Positions 8,901 to 17,320 are shown, counted from the first letter of the stretch. The stretch: DNA of 64,000 nucleotides from Armatimonadota bacterium (GCA_013314775.1 JABUFB010000008.1:124001-188000), one strand, 5' to 3'. Notes: a model not told the origin generated them from the sequence alone. Numbers and translations are program-made.

Positions 8901-9560
8901 CTACCAGCCCGGCGGGTAGCTTGTGCGGTTCATCCAGGGCAGATAACTGACCACCAGGGCCTGTGGCGCATGGGCTCGTGAACTCTTCTCCCACTTGGCA
9001 TGGCCGTCGGCGAAAGCGATATTGATACCGTCATTGTGGATGGTTGACACGCCGGTGTCGCAACCAGTCTTGTCGTTGGCAGGGCGCCAGTAGTTGGTGC
9101 CCACGGTATCGCCCCACATGTAGAGTTCAGCCGGCTTCTGAATTTTCGCCAGCTCGAGAGCGCCGTCGCGCGCGAAGCCGCATCCCAGCGCATAGCCTGC
9201 ACGCGGCAATGCAGCCAGCGCCTCGGCCGAGCAATTCCCGCAGAAGCCGGGGGGAGTCTTGTTACTGGGGCAGAGGAAAACCTGTTGGTTCTTCACGTAG
9301 GGGAGGATCGCGTGTTGGGCCAGGCCGCCGGTTCGAGCTGATGCGTTGCAGTTGGCACCGCACCGCACCGCACAGAACGTCTCGTCATAGTCTTGGGCAT
9401 ACGCAATTGTCGCAAGGCCGATTTGCTTCAGGTTGCTGAGACACGACGCTTGCCTGGCCTTCTCACGAGCCCTCGCGAAAACGGGGAAGAGGATGGCAGC
9501 GAGGATCGCGATGATGGCAATGACGACCAGCAACTCAATCAGGGTGAAACCTTTCCTCAA
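8901..9560 (-). CDS. Type II secretion/pilin-like prepilin with H-X9-DG C-terminal motif (DUF1559-type)
   Basis: A 219-residue prepilin-like protein, exported and probably processed by a prepilin peptidase. The N-terminus from the TTG start reads (M)[15 protein letters not shown], a canonical class III leader and helix, then [13 protein letters not shown]. The C-terminal [12 protein letters not shown] fits the H-X9-DG motif of prepilin-type processing-associated proteins. The TTG at 9560 is preferred: GGAGGTGA ends five bases upstream and it gives a leader of normal length; a start at 9611 would add 17 residues before the leader. Monocistronic, with a good promoter. No prepilin peptidase or secretion ATPase is in the window. 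Confidence 0.9.
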   Translation of the reverse strand: MRKGFTLIELLVVIAIIAILAAILFPVFARAREKARQASCLSNLKQIGLATIAYAQDYDETFCAVRCGANCNASARTGGLAQHAILPYVKNQQVFLCPSNKTPPGFCGNCSAEALAALPRAGYALGCGFARDGALELAKIQKPAELYMWGDTVGTNYWRPANDKTGCDTGVSTIHNDGINIAFADGHAKWEKSSRAHAPQALVVSYLPWMNRTSYPPGW

Positions 9561-9601
9561 CGTCGTCACCTCCAAATGGCGCGAGTTGTTACAGCACCAA
9601 A

Positions 9602-9630
9602 ATGTTAGCATCTTGAGAAGCTAAGGTCAA
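9602..9630 (-). promoter_or_regulatory. Sigma70-type promoter of the prepilin gene
   Basis: On the minus strand TTGACC (9625-9630), a 17-base spacer and TAACAT (9602-9607), about 42 bases upstream of the TTG start at 9560. This is among the best promoter matches in the window. Confidence 0.6.
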
Positions 9631-9669
9631 ACCAGTTCTGATCTTGTCGAGATCTCTTGGAGAGGTACT

Positions 9670-10473
9670 GTGAAGATGGCCCTGCCAGACGACGTACGAT
9701 GCGCCTTCGCACCCGTGCTCACCTGGACTGCGCCAACCGCAGGCGCGAGAGAATATGCAGCCCGCGTGACCGCCCTGGTCGAGGCCCACGGCGGCACAAT
9801 TTCCCTGATGGTGTCGGCCCAGGTCGCAATCGCGAGCGCCGACCTCCTGCACCGTCTGTCCGAGCAAGGGCACGAGATCGATCTGTCCATCGACTCGCCT
9901 TTGCCGTTGGGTGAGATGAGCCCATTCGAACTCGAAGGAGAGCTGGACCGTGCCGCGGCGGCCTTCACCGACGCCGGGCTTGCAGCCTTCGTTGGGCTTC
10001 GACCTGCGGTCATGCAGCGCATCGGCATCCAAAAACACGAGGAAATCCAGACAGTCCTGCAGGGGCACGGGTTACGATTCGTGAGCACGGATTACTCCAC
10101 AAAGCTGCCCGATAACCCCGCGAGTCCTGGTTTTGCAGACAAGAACGCGGCTATGCTTATCAAGCATTCACAGCCGCGTAGATACCCGTCCGGTCTGATG
10201 GAGGTGCCCGCCGCAGGGTATTCGGCCCGGGACTTTCTGGAAGTTCAGCAGCGTCCCGTGGATGCCTGGGGCGAGCACCTGAAGGCCTGCGTGGACTTCG
10301 CTTACGACCTTGGAGGGCTCATGGTCGCGCCTTGCCTGGACTTGGGCGTACTTGCGGAGAGAGACCCTGATTGCCTCGGCATCCGCGCTGTCCTGCAGCA
10401 CGCCGCGGGCAAGCGCCTGGGCAAGGTCCTCATCTGCGGGCTGCGCGAGATCGCTCGGGCGCACGGGGCGTAG
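9670..10473 (+). CDS. Polysaccharide-deacetylase-like (NodB fold) protein, catalytic residues degenerate
   Basis: 267 residues, cytosolic by sequence. The layout recalls NodB-type polysaccharide deacetylases: an early beta strand (FAPVLTWT), a conserved-looking segment ending RLSEQGHEIDLSIDSP, and later strands with LMVAPCLDLGV. However the family Asp-Asp pair and the His-x3-4-His metal motif after GHEI are absent (GHEIDLSIDS), so it is probably not an active deacetylase. The start is GTG at 9670, with ATG at 9676 an alternative; GGAGAGG lies just upstream. It is followed 120 bp later by gatB, which has its own promoter. The function is unknown. Confidence 0.6.
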   Translation: MKMALPDDVRCAFAPVLTWTAPTAGAREYAARVTALVEAHGGTISLMVSAQVAIASADLLHRLSEQGHEIDLSIDSPLPLGEMSPFELEGELDRAAAAFTDAGLAAFVGLRPAVMQRIGIQKHEEIQTVLQGHGLRFVSTDYSTKLPDNPASPGFADKNAAMLIKHSQPRRYPSGLMEVPAAGYSARDFLEVQQRPVDAWGEHLKACVDFAYDLGGLMVAPCLDLGVLAERDPDCLGIRAVLQHAAGKRLGKVLICGLREIARAHGA

Positions 10474-10493
10474 CCGCCGACGTACCCGTTGCC

Positions 10494-10522
10494 TTGCGAA
10501 CACTCGCCTGCATTGCTACAAT
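10494..10522 (+). promoter_or_regulatory. gatB: Sigma70-type promoter of gatB
   Basis: TTGCGA (10494-10499), 17-base spacer, TACAAT (10517-10522), 71 bases upstream of the gatB ATG. It may also drive the HEPN cassette downstream, which has no promoter of its own that I can see. Confidence 0.6.
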
Positions 10523-10593
10523 CCTCTTGTTGGCCGTCTTCACAGCGGGCGACGTCTCTTGGCCTGTCCCGCTCGATCCTGCGGAGTGATCCT

Positions 10594-12024
10594 ATGGCCC
10601 TAACCCCCGTCATCGGCGTCGAAGTGCACGTCGAGCTCCTCACCGATTCCAAGATGTTCTGCGGCTGCCGCAACGAGTTCGGCGGCGAAGCTAACAGCCG
10701 CTGTTGCCCGGTTTGCATCGGCCTCCCGGGCTCCCTTCCGGTCGCCAACCGCGAAGCCGTCAGGCTCACAATCCTCGCGGGCCTCGCGCTCAACTGCAAG
10801 GTCCTGGATCTTGCCCGGTTCTACCGCAAGAATTACTTCTATCCGGACCTGTGCAAGAACTACCAGATCAGCCAGTATGATGAGCCCCTGACCTACGACG
10901 GCGAGATCCATCTCAATGTGGAGGGAGAGGCGGTCACCATCGGCATCGCCCGCGCCCATCTGGAAGAGGACACGGGCAAGAACCTGCACCTGCCCGACGG
11001 AAAGACCCTTGTGGACTACAACCGCTGCGGCGTGCCGCTTATGGAAGTGGTCACCAAGCCGGACTTCCGTTCCGCGGAACAGGTCCGCGAGTATCTGCTC
11101 CAATTGCGCCGACTCCTGCGCTATCTCGGCGTCTCGACGGCGAACATGGAAGAAGGCGCCATGCGCGCCGAGGCAAATGTCAATTTCATTGACTTTGAGA
11201 CCGGACAGAAGACGCCCGTCATTGAGATCAAGAACATAGGCTCAATCACCAACTGCTACAACGCCATCCGGTATGAGATTGAGCGGCAGCGAAAGGAGCT
11301 TGCCGACGGCACTCTGCCGCCGCATCGCGAGACCCGGCGCTGGGACGAGACGCGCAATATCACTTCACCCATGCGCCAGAAGGAATCCGCGGACGACTAC
11401 ATGTACTTCCCGGAGCCCGACCTGGTTCCCATGGCGCCGCCAGTCGAATGGGTCGAAGAGATCCGGGCGTCCATGCCCGAGCTGCCCTGGGACCGGGAGC
11501 GCCGGTTCGTCGAGGTCCTCGGTCTGCCCCAGTACGACGCCGGGGTGCTCTGCGAGACCCGGGCCATCGCCGACTATTTCGAAGCGGTCGCCGGGGCCTG
11601 TTCCGACGCAAAACTCGCGAGCAACTGGGTCATGGGCAACATCATGGCGACTCTGAATGAGCGGGGCATCGGCATCGAGGACTTCCCGATCCCCGCAGGA
11701 CATATCGGCGCGCTCATCGGCGCCGTCTGCGACGGAACGATCTCCAACAGCATCGCCAAGGATGTCTACGCGAAGATGCTGGACACCGGCGACGACCCGG
11801 CGACAATCATCGAGCGCGAGGGCCTGCGGCAGATTAGCGACACGGGCGAGCTTGAGGCCATTATTCAGGCGGGCATCGAGGCCAATCCCCGCGCGGTGGA
11901 GGACTTCCGGGCCGGCAAGGGTAAGGCCCTGGGGGCGATCGTGGGCTTCGTCATGCGCGAGACCAAGGGCCAGGCCAACCCGCAGCTCGTGAACGACCTG
12001 CTGCTCAAGGCGCTGGGGGAGTAG
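10594..12024 (+). CDS. gatB: Aspartyl/glutamyl-tRNA(Asn/Gln) amidotransferase subunit B
   Basis: Subunit of GatCAB, which amidates Glu-tRNA(Gln) and Asp-tRNA(Asn). 476 residues, normal length. IGVEVHVEL at 7-15, the zinc cysteines C23-x-C25 and C38-x2-C41, the FYRKNYFYPDLCKNYQISQYD segment, and the C-terminal YqeY-like tail domain are all present. The ATG at 10594 has GGAG seven bases upstream. gatA and gatC are not in the window. The last 51 bases of the gene plus four bases beyond the stop are repeated exactly 1000 bp downstream, enclosing a HEPN cassette; gatB itself looks intact. Confidence 0.97.
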   Translation: MALTPVIGVEVHVELLTDSKMFCGCRNEFGGEANSRCCPVCIGLPGSLPVANREAVRLTILAGLALNCKVLDLARFYRKNYFYPDLCKNYQISQYDEPLTYDGEIHLNVEGEAVTIGIARAHLEEDTGKNLHLPDGKTLVDYNRCGVPLMEVVTKPDFRSAEQVREYLLQLRRLLRYLGVSTANMEEGAMRAEANVNFIDFETGQKTPVIEIKNIGSITNCYNAIRYEIERQRKELADGTLPPHRETRRWDETRNITSPMRQKESADDYMYFPEPDLVPMAPPVEWVEEIRASMPELPWDRERRFVEVLGLPQYDAGVLCETRAIADYFEAVAGACSDAKLASNWVMGNIMATLNERGIGIEDFPIPAGHIGALIGAVCDGTISNSIAKDVYAKMLDTGDDPATIIEREGLRQISDTGELEAIIQAGIEANPRAVEDFRAGKGKALGAIVGFVMRETKGQANPQLVNDLLLKALGE

Positions 12025-12028
12025 GGGA
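11974..12028 (+). repeat. 55-bp direct repeat, left copy (3' end of gatB)
   Basis: Begins GCCAACCCGCAGCTCG and ends TAGGGGA, covering the last 16 sense codons and stop of gatB plus four bases. It is identical base for base to 12974-13028. The bases outside both ends differ. Confidence 0.97.
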
Positions 12029-12067
12029 AAAAGCTGGCTTGCTCGAGATAGCCGAGGGGGGACGACC

Positions 12068-12607
12068 ATGTCGGAACCGAGCCGCGAGTTGCTGATTGCG
12101 TGTTCGCTGACCACCGGCTCTGAGAGGGAGAGGTTTGGAGGCGCGATCGAGATCGACCTGGCCGTCAAACAGGCGGCCGTCGACAGACTGCTGCTAGCAG
12201 AAGAGTTCCTCGCGTCCGCGGGAGAGATGCTCTCCTCGGGCCGACGCGATGTTGATTACCGCAATAGCATTTCGCGCGCCTATTACGCTTGTCACCACGC
12301 CATCAGAGCTCTGTCGCTGCACAAAGATCGCCAGGACAGGTACGGGCACGATGCGGCCATCGAGTACCTCGCAGAAGTCGCGAAGAGCAAGTCGCGGCTG
12401 CGAGCCAGGGTCGGCGAGGCCCAGAGCGTCATGAACGAGCTTACAGGGCTGATGGATGCGCGGCACTTGGCCGACTACCACCCTTACGGCACTGATAAGC
12501 CACGCAAGAAGCCGTGTGATTTCGCGGCGGAGGCAAGCTCGGCCATTGCGACGGCCCGGAAGGTCGTCGGCGCCATCAAAGCGTACATCGCGGAGGAGGA
12601 CAGTTGA
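12068..12607 (+). CDS. HEPN-domain protein (UPF0332-like), possible RNase toxin
   Basis: 179 residues. The central four-helix HEPN core carries ISRAYYACHHAIRAL: Arg70 with His76/His77 forms the R-x4-6-H motif of HEPN ribonucleases. A later RHLADYHP segment (132-139) resembles the conserved aDYdp region of UPF0332. HEPN proteins of this kind are usually the toxic or effector half of a two-gene module with a nucleotidyltransferase-fold partner. The start at 12068 follows a G-rich site (GAGGGGGGA). The next gene begins three bases after its stop. About 37 residues precede the core and are unmatched by anything I recognise. RNase activity is inferred from the motif only. Confidence 0.8.
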   Translation: MSEPSRELLIACSLTTGSERERFGGAIEIDLAVKQAAVDRLLLAEEFLASAGEMLSSGRRDVDYRNSISRAYYACHHAIRALSLHKDRQDRYGHDAAIEYLAEVAKSKSRLRARVGEAQSVMNELTGLMDARHLADYHPYGTDKPRKKPCDFAAEASSAIATARKVVGAIKAYIAEEDS

Positions 12608-12610
12608 GCC

Positions 12611-12964
12611 ATGGCGCTTCCCATCCCGACCAATCCCATGCAGATGATGCCTGCGTACGTTGAGGCGATAAGATCCCATGTCGAACGAGAGCTAGCCAAG
12701 CGTTTTGGTCAGGGAAACGTGCTCCACGGGGTGCATGTCAGCGCCGATCAGCGTGACTCCTACGTGTTGGTGACGGTGTATGGAGTGCCGTCTGTCCTGT
12801 CTGTGGGCGGCGATGCTCCCGACCCCGACCTTCTCGAGAAGCGCACCGCGGAACTGCGCGCACTGCTCCAGAAGATCCTGGACAGCGGTGCCGCATACGA
12901 GTTGACCGAGCGCCTCAGGGAAGAAGGGCACAGGGTCCTTATCCATATCGACGCCGAAGTGTAG
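12611..12964 (+). CDS. Small protein of unknown function, partner of the HEPN gene
   Basis: 117 residues, not recognised. Predicted by eye as helix (AYVEAIRSHVERELAKRFG), two strands (HGVHVSADQRDSYVLVTVYG), two helices (LLEKRTAELRALLQKIL; AYELTERLREEGH) and a final strand (RVLIHIDA). The GSxxxG...DxD motif of MNT antitoxins is missing, so it is not a standard HEPN partner. The ATG is three bases after the HEPN stop and uses the GGAGGAGG at that gene's end, so translation is probably coupled. Its frame continues, past its own TAG, into the repeated gatB tail. Antitoxin function is a guess from position. Confidence 0.7.
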   Translation: MALPIPTNPMQMMPAYVEAIRSHVERELAKRFGQGNVLHGVHVSADQRDSYVLVTVYGVPSVLSVGGDAPDPDLLEKRTAELRALLQKILDSGAAYELTERLREEGHRVLIHIDAEV

Positions 12965-12973
12965 GGCCGGAGT

Positions 12974-13028
12974 GCCAACCCGCAGCTCGTGAACGACCTG
13001 CTGCTCAAGGCGCTGGGGGAGTAGGGGA
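12974..13028 (+). repeat. 55-bp direct repeat, right copy of gatB 3' end
   Basis: Exact duplicate of 11974-12028 lying nine bases after the stop of the HEPN partner gene. It encodes the same 16 residues and stop as the end of GatB but has no gene body before it. Confidence 0.97.
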
Positions 13029-13102
13029 GAGACGTGACCGCCCTTCGAACCGCTGAACGGTGAAGGCTCTAGTCGAACCGAACGACACGGAGATGCCCAC
13101 TG

Positions 13103-14395
13103 ATGACCAGCCCTCTTGATGTCGCCGCTCTGCCCGTTGCGCTCAAAGCGGATGTCGTGGTCTGCGGATCGGGCCCCGGTGGTTTCGCCGCAGCGGTCGC
13201 TGCCGCCGAATCCGGCGCGGATACTCTCCTGATCGAACACTACGGGTTCCTTGGCGGGATGATGACCGCCGGCCTCGTGAACCCCTTCATGAACTACCAC
13301 GCGGGCGGCGAGCGGATCAATGCCGGTTTGTTCCAGCGGTTCACCGACACAATGACCGAGCGCGGAGCCTACGGCCTGCACCCTCACGGCAAGACCGCCT
13401 TCGACCCGGAAGTGGCGAAGCTGGTGCTGGATGAGATGGTCCTCGCTGCCGGCGTGCGCCTGCGCCTGCACAGCACGGTCTGCGGCGCGCTGGTGGAAGA
13501 CGGTGTGGTGCAGCGCGTGGCGATCTGCGGAAAGTCGGGCATTGAAGCGGTCGAAGGCGGGCTCTTCGTGGATGCCACCGGCGATGCCGATCTGTCCTGG
13601 TACGCCGGGGCGACCATCGAGAAGGGGCGCCCCGAGGACGGTTTCGCCCAGCCGATGACCACGAAGTTCCGCATGGCTGGGGTGGACGAGTCACGAATGC
13701 CTGACCGTGCCGCCATCAACGAACTCTACGTGGCCGCCAAGAACGCGGGGGAAATCGACAATCCCCGCGAGAACTGTCTGTGGTTCTTCACCACTCGGTC
13801 CGGCGAAATCCACTTCAACACTACGCGCGTCGTCAAGCACGACTCCACCAATGCCGCGGACTTGACTGCAGCCGAGATTGAGGGCAGGCGGCAGGTGGGA
13901 CAGATGGTGTCCTGGCTGCGTGCGAAGGTGCCGGGCTTTGAGAACGCCTGGCTATCCACCGTGGCCACCCAGATCGGCATTCGCGAGTCACGCCGCGTCA
14001 TGGGTGACTACGTGCTCACGGAAGACGACGTCTTGCAGGCGCGGAAGTTCGAGGACGGCATTGCCCGTGGATCGTACCCGGTGGACATCCACAATCCAGC
14101 CGGAACCGGCACTGTCATCAAGCATCTGCCACCGGGCGAAGCGTACGACATTCCTTACCGCTGCCTGTGTCCCCTGGGCTTCAGCAATATGCTCGTCGCG
14201 GGCAGGCCGATTTCCTCCGACCATGCCGCCCACTCATCACACCGCGTCATGCCCATCGCCTTCTGCAACGGTGAAGCAGCCGGTGTGGCCGCAGGTCTCG
14301 CCGTGCGCGACAGAGCGGATATCCGAGGTATCAGTGTCGACGAATTGCGCCAGACCCTCGCGAACCGGGGCGCGAGCGTTCACGGGCTCTCTTGA
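13103..14395 (+). CDS. FAD-dependent oxidoreductase (FAD_oxidored family)
   Basis: 430 residues, no signal peptide. The N-terminal FAD motif GSGPGG is at residues 22-27, with the ribose-binding Glu at the end of strand two (LLIEHYGFLGGMM). The C-terminal FAD closure reads NMLVAGRPISSDHAAHSS with NGEAAGVAAGLA. This family (PF12831-like) is common in polysaccharide-degrading bacteria; substrates are mostly unknown. It is a paralogue of the secreted enzyme at 30231. The start follows CGGAG ten bases upstream. It lies just right of the HEPN cassette and upstream of a lipoprotein gene. Confidence 0.88.
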   Translation: MTSPLDVAALPVALKADVVVCGSGPGGFAAAVAAAESGADTLLIEHYGFLGGMMTAGLVNPFMNYHAGGERINAGLFQRFTDTMTERGAYGLHPHGKTAFDPEVAKLVLDEMVLAAGVRLRLHSTVCGALVEDGVVQRVAICGKSGIEAVEGGLFVDATGDADLSWYAGATIEKGRPEDGFAQPMTTKFRMAGVDESRMPDRAAINELYVAAKNAGEIDNPRENCLWFFTTRSGEIHFNTTRVVKHDSTNAADLTAAEIEGRRQVGQMVSWLRAKVPGFENAWLSTVATQIGIRESRRVMGDYVLTEDDVLQARKFEDGIARGSYPVDIHNPAGTGTVIKHLPPGEAYDIPYRCLCPLGFSNMLVAGRPISSDHAAHSSHRVMPIAFCNGEAAGVAAGLAVRDRADIRGISVDELRQTLANRGASVHGLS

Positions 14396-14428
14396 GCCGT
14401 GCCGCTACTCGGAACAGGGAGGTGCGCA

Positions 14429-15262
14429 ATGGAGCGGAAAGCATTGCCGCTGGTTATGTGCTTTGTGCTGGCTATCTGTGGCTGCCCTCCGGATGTGCCG
14501 CAGACGGAGGGTCGAACCGTGGGAGCGCCCGGGGTGCCTGCCGGGCCTACGGCCTCTTCCCAGCCCGATGGTGACGAGACCGTCTACCAGCTTGATGCCG
14601 TCGATTCGGCCGGTGATCTGCCCCCTTGCACCGCCGAGGATTTCGGCACGGAGGGGACCACTGCGGTCTTCACGAAATACGCGGACCTTGACGGCGATGG
14701 AGTCCTGGACGCGATCATGGGCTACCGGGCTTCCCAGACCGACGAACTGGACGAGCCGGTCTCCCCGGCATTCGTTGAGCTGGCTCGCTGGACCGGGCAG
14801 GAATGGGAGGAGTGGTTCGGCATCCCTGCCCCTGGGGGCGAGACAATGCTCGATGCCGACAGCCTGGTGGTTGCCGGAGATATGAACGACGACGGGATTC
14901 CCGAACTCGGCATTCAGTTCTACGGTTTTGGTGTGTCCAGCCGGCCGGAGACCCTCTATTTGTGGCAGGTTGTCGATGATGGGCTCGAACCCGGGATCGA
15001 GGGGGAAGCCCTGGACACCACCAGCGATGCGGGCATGCTCATCCAGGATGTCGTTGACTACTATCCCGGCGTCGAACTGGTCCTGGCCGAACCGATCATG
15101 GGCAACGAGGCACACGCGGCGCCGCACAAGTACTCGATCCGCTTGTTCGGGTCGGAGGACGGGATCTACCGGCAGCTGCAGGAGTTCAGGGCGGATGGGC
15201 TCTTCGGCAGCCCCTTCGACGCCATTCAGCACCACATCGATGACCTGAGTTCGGGCCGCTGA
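14429..15262 (+). CDS. Putative lipoprotein with Asp-rich calcium-loop-like repeats
   Basis: 277 residues, unknown function. The signal peptide ends in AICGC, so Cys19 is a likely lipidation site. The mature part is acidic and has two loops, DLDGDGVLD and DMNDDGIPE, resembling FG-GAP/dockerin-type calcium loops, each followed by a beta strand. ATG at 14429 has AGGGAGG upstream; a GTG at 14399 overlapping the previous gene is less likely. Probably anchored outside the cytoplasm. Confidence 0.75.
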   Translation: MERKALPLVMCFVLAICGCPPDVPQTEGRTVGAPGVPAGPTASSQPDGDETVYQLDAVDSAGDLPPCTAEDFGTEGTTAVFTKYADLDGDGVLDAIMGYRASQTDELDEPVSPAFVELARWTGQEWEEWFGIPAPGGETMLDADSLVVAGDMNDDGIPELGIQFYGFGVSSRPETLYLWQVVDDGLEPGIEGEALDTTSDAGMLIQDVVDYYPGVELVLAEPIMGNEAHAAPHKYSIRLFGSEDGIYRQLQEFRADGLFGSPFDAIQHHIDDLSSGR

Positions 15263-15300
15263 CAGACGCCGGGAATGGCGCAAATACTCGAGGTGACGCG

Positions 15301-16119
15301 ATGGACTTGCAGAAACTGGTAGCGCATGCTGTGACGATCGAGACTATCGTTGAGAAGCCCGGCTGGCGGCTGGACGAGACCATCGACGAGTTGGTGGCGT
15401 CAGGAGACTGGGACCTTGCCGGGCGTCTTCTCGTATCGGCCAGCGAAATCCCGGCGCGGCAGCTCGCGAAGAAACTGCTGGATGCGCGCGCCTTCGAGCC
15501 CCTTGTGGTCGCCGCTTGTCTGCGCAGGCAGCCGCGCAGGCCGGGCGAAGGAGCCTCGGGCGGCGGTGGTGTGGTGGCCAGCCGTGTGTTCCGAGACATC
15601 GATGCCGACAACGACGCCGCAGGTATTCCTGACTATATCCGAACCGATATTGAGGAAATGGCCAAGAGCGCAGCGGCCACGCGCGCCACGGCCCTGTCCA
15701 AGGATGCGGCCGTGGACCGCGACCCGATCCGCCAGTACATCATCGAGCAGTTGGCACCCCTCATGGCCACCAATGAAGAAGCCATGAATGCAGTGGTTGT
15801 CATCGCCCGGGCCTCTGCATGGGAGGAGACCCGGCGCACTGCGGCGCTCAAGGTGGCCAATGATGAAATATCCGTGACGCGTCTGTGCCGACAGCTGCGC
15901 ACCGATGACATCCTGGACGTCGCCCGTATGGCGCTGCTCGAGGCCGTCTCAGTGACTTTCGCGAAGGAGATGGGAAAGTTCTTCAAGGGATTCTCGGATC
16001 AGCGCGACATCAAGGCGCTGGAGTTCATCGCGAAGCATCACCCGGCAGAGCAGTACAGGGACACAGCGAATCAGTGGGTGGAAGCGCTGAAGAAGCAGGG
16101 CGCCAGCGGGGAATCATAG
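15301..16119 (+). CDS. Hypothetical helical-repeat protein
   Basis: 272 residues, cytosolic, not recognised. It is almost all alpha-helical by eye, with paired helices spaced like HEAT or armadillo repeats (RQYIIEQLAPLM, AMNAVVVIARAS, ETRRTAALKVAN, DVARMALLEAVS) and a glycine-rich break near residue 85. The ATG at 15301 has GAGGTGA five bases upstream. It follows the lipoprotein gene by 38 bp and ends before a strong bidirectional terminator. Confidence 0.65.
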   Translation: MDLQKLVAHAVTIETIVEKPGWRLDETIDELVASGDWDLAGRLLVSASEIPARQLAKKLLDARAFEPLVVAACLRRQPRRPGEGASGGGGVVASRVFRDIDADNDAAGIPDYIRTDIEEMAKSAAATRATALSKDAAVDRDPIRQYIIEQLAPLMATNEEAMNAVVVIARASAWEETRRTAALKVANDEISVTRLCRQLRTDDILDVARMALLEAVSVTFAKEMGKFFKGFSDQRDIKALEFIAKHHPAEQYRDTANQWVEALKKQGASGES

Positions 16120-16177
16120 CAGGCACCCGGCCAAGGCCCAGCTCGGGTCTGTGCCGGGGGCGGTGTGGTGTACGACT

Positions 16178-16211
16178 GAGGGAGCCCGGGCGCAATGCTC
16201 CGGGCTCCCTC
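16178..16211. terminator. Bidirectional hairpin between convergent genes
   Basis: GAGGGAGCCCGG (16178-16189) pairs perfectly with CCGGGCTCCCTC (16200-16211) around a 10-base loop. It lies between stops at 16119 (plus) and 16220 (minus). Confidence 0.75.
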
Positions 16212-16219
16212 ACGCGTTA

Positions 16220-16471
16220 TCAGTGGTCGTCGATGGCCACATCGAACACGACCTCGTTGACGCCCTTCAAGAGCAGGAGCGCGTTCTCCAGCTTCCGCAG
16301 TTCGTCGCGGATGTCCACGTTACGTCCCGCGCCGCCCTGCAGGGGCCTGACGCGTCCTTTGAAGGTCGCCACCTTGTTGAGGACAGTGACAGTCATGAGG
16401 TTCGCGTCGATGGGGTGTTTGGCAACTTCCCGCTCAACCATTCGTCTCGTCGCCTTGTCTTCGAGAGGCAC
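16220..16471 (-). CDS. Small BON-like domain protein
   Basis: 83 residues from a GTG at 16471, which has GAGGTGA five bases upstream; a GTG at 16525 would give 101 residues. The sequence runs helix, then VTVLNKVATFKGRV, then a helix and LLLKGVNEVVFDVAI, matching the alpha-beta-alpha-beta pattern and GVxxVxxxV ending of BON domains. BON domains usually bind phospholipid or surfaces at the envelope, but no signal peptide is seen here. Follows the metallophosphoesterase gene on the same strand. Confidence 0.6.
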   Translation of the reverse strand: MPLEDKATRRMVEREVAKHPIDANLMTVTVLNKVATFKGRVRPLQGGAGRNVDIRDELRKLENALLLLKGVNEVVFDVAIDDH

Positions 16472-16585
16472 GTGATTCACCTCGGCTGCGGGTGGTGGGC
16501 ATTCACCTGGCCAGCGTTTGCCCACCTATGTGCGTCAGCGGAACGCTGCCGCAACGCGGCAGGCGTGCCGTCATCCCCGTCCATA

Positions 16586-17320
16586 CTATACCCCGATATT
16601 CAGCCGCTCGGCCATGTTCCAAGGCAGGCCAGCCTGCTCCATCTTCTCCTGGGCTGCGCGGATGTTGTAGGGGACGCGACACAATATGATCTCATGTGTC
16701 ACGTCGTCCCAGATTGCGTATCCCGCCTGTGAGTTGCCATCTCGTGGCTGCCCCACAGCACCCGGGTTGACCATGTACTTCGCCCCGTCTTCAAGCCTGA
16801 GTGTGGCGCCATCCGGGGCTGCGAATTGGTCCGGCCGCTCCTGCCCGGCACGGGATGAAAACCATTCGGCGTAGTGGGTGTGACCGAAGAAACACAGCTG
16901 CTGTGTCATGACACGCAGCGATGCGGCGGCTTCGAATGGAGTCGTCGTGTAGTAGTCCGCATCGAATAGGGAGCCGTGACACAGGTGGGCCCCCGGAATG
17001 TCCACAAAGGGCTTCAGGGATCCGAGAAAGTCCCGATTCACATCGGTCAATTGGTCGCGGGTCCACAGGATGCACGCCCTGGCCGCCGGGGTGAACCACC
17101 GCTCTCCGCCAGGCTGAACGGCGGCGTAGTCGTGGTTGCCGCGGACGATTGAGGGTTCGAGCGCGCGCACGATATCGCAGCACTCGTTGGGTGAAGCGCC
17201 GTACCCGACCAGATCGCCAAGGCAGATGTAGTGGTCAATCCCCTCCCGGTTCAGGCGCGCGAGAACCGATTCCAGGGCGGGTAGATTGCTGTGAATGTCA
17301 GAGATTATTGCGTGTCTCAC
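16586..17320 (-). CDS. Metallophosphoesterase (YfcE-like)
   Basis: Calcineurin-like phosphoesterase of 244 residues, cytosolic. All family motifs are present in order: SDIHSN, GDLVGYG, GNHD, CHGS and GHTHY, giving a dinuclear metal site. These are typical of small bacterial phosphodiesterases with broad substrates. The GTG at 17320 is chosen because GGAG lies four bases upstream and the first motif follows at once; a longer start at 17395 adds unrelated residues. Lies 93 bp downstream of a MerR gene. Confidence 0.9.
   Translation of the reverse strand: MRHAIISDIHSNLPALESVLARLNREGIDHYICLGDLVGYGASPNECCDIVRALEPSIVRGNHDYAAVQPGGERWFTPAARACILWTRDQLTDVNRDFLGSLKPFVDIPGAHLCHGSLFDADYYTTTPFEAAASLRVMTQQLCFFGHTHYAEWFSSRAGQERPDQFAAPDGATLRLEDGAKYMVNPGAVGQPRDGNSQAGYAIWDDVTHEIILCRVPYNIRAAQEKMEQAGLPWNMAERLNIGV

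Larger units (their letters stand above)
11974..13028 (+). other. Candidate inserted HEPN cassette bounded by gatB-end direct repeats
   Basis: Two perfect 55-bp copies of the gatB 3' end, offset by exactly 1000 bp, enclose 945 bp holding only a HEPN gene and a small partner gene. Loss of one repeat plus the cassette would leave gatB whole, the arrangement expected for integration at the 3' end of a conserved gene. No integrase or transposase is present, so the mechanism is open. An assembly duplication cannot be excluded. Confidence 0.6.

Noticed and set aside
9561-9611. ATG start at 9611 for the prepilin gene
   Set aside because: It would put 17 residues ahead of the RKGFTLIE leader and overlaps the -10 box; the TTG at 9560 has a near-perfect ribosome site.
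12068-12964. Classical HEPN/MNT toxin-antitoxin pair
   Set aside because: The second gene lacks the nucleotidyltransferase motifs, and the usual MNT-first order is not seen.
13040-13080. Two short TCGAACCG repeats right of the cassette
   Set aside because: Eight bases only, expected by chance at this composition.
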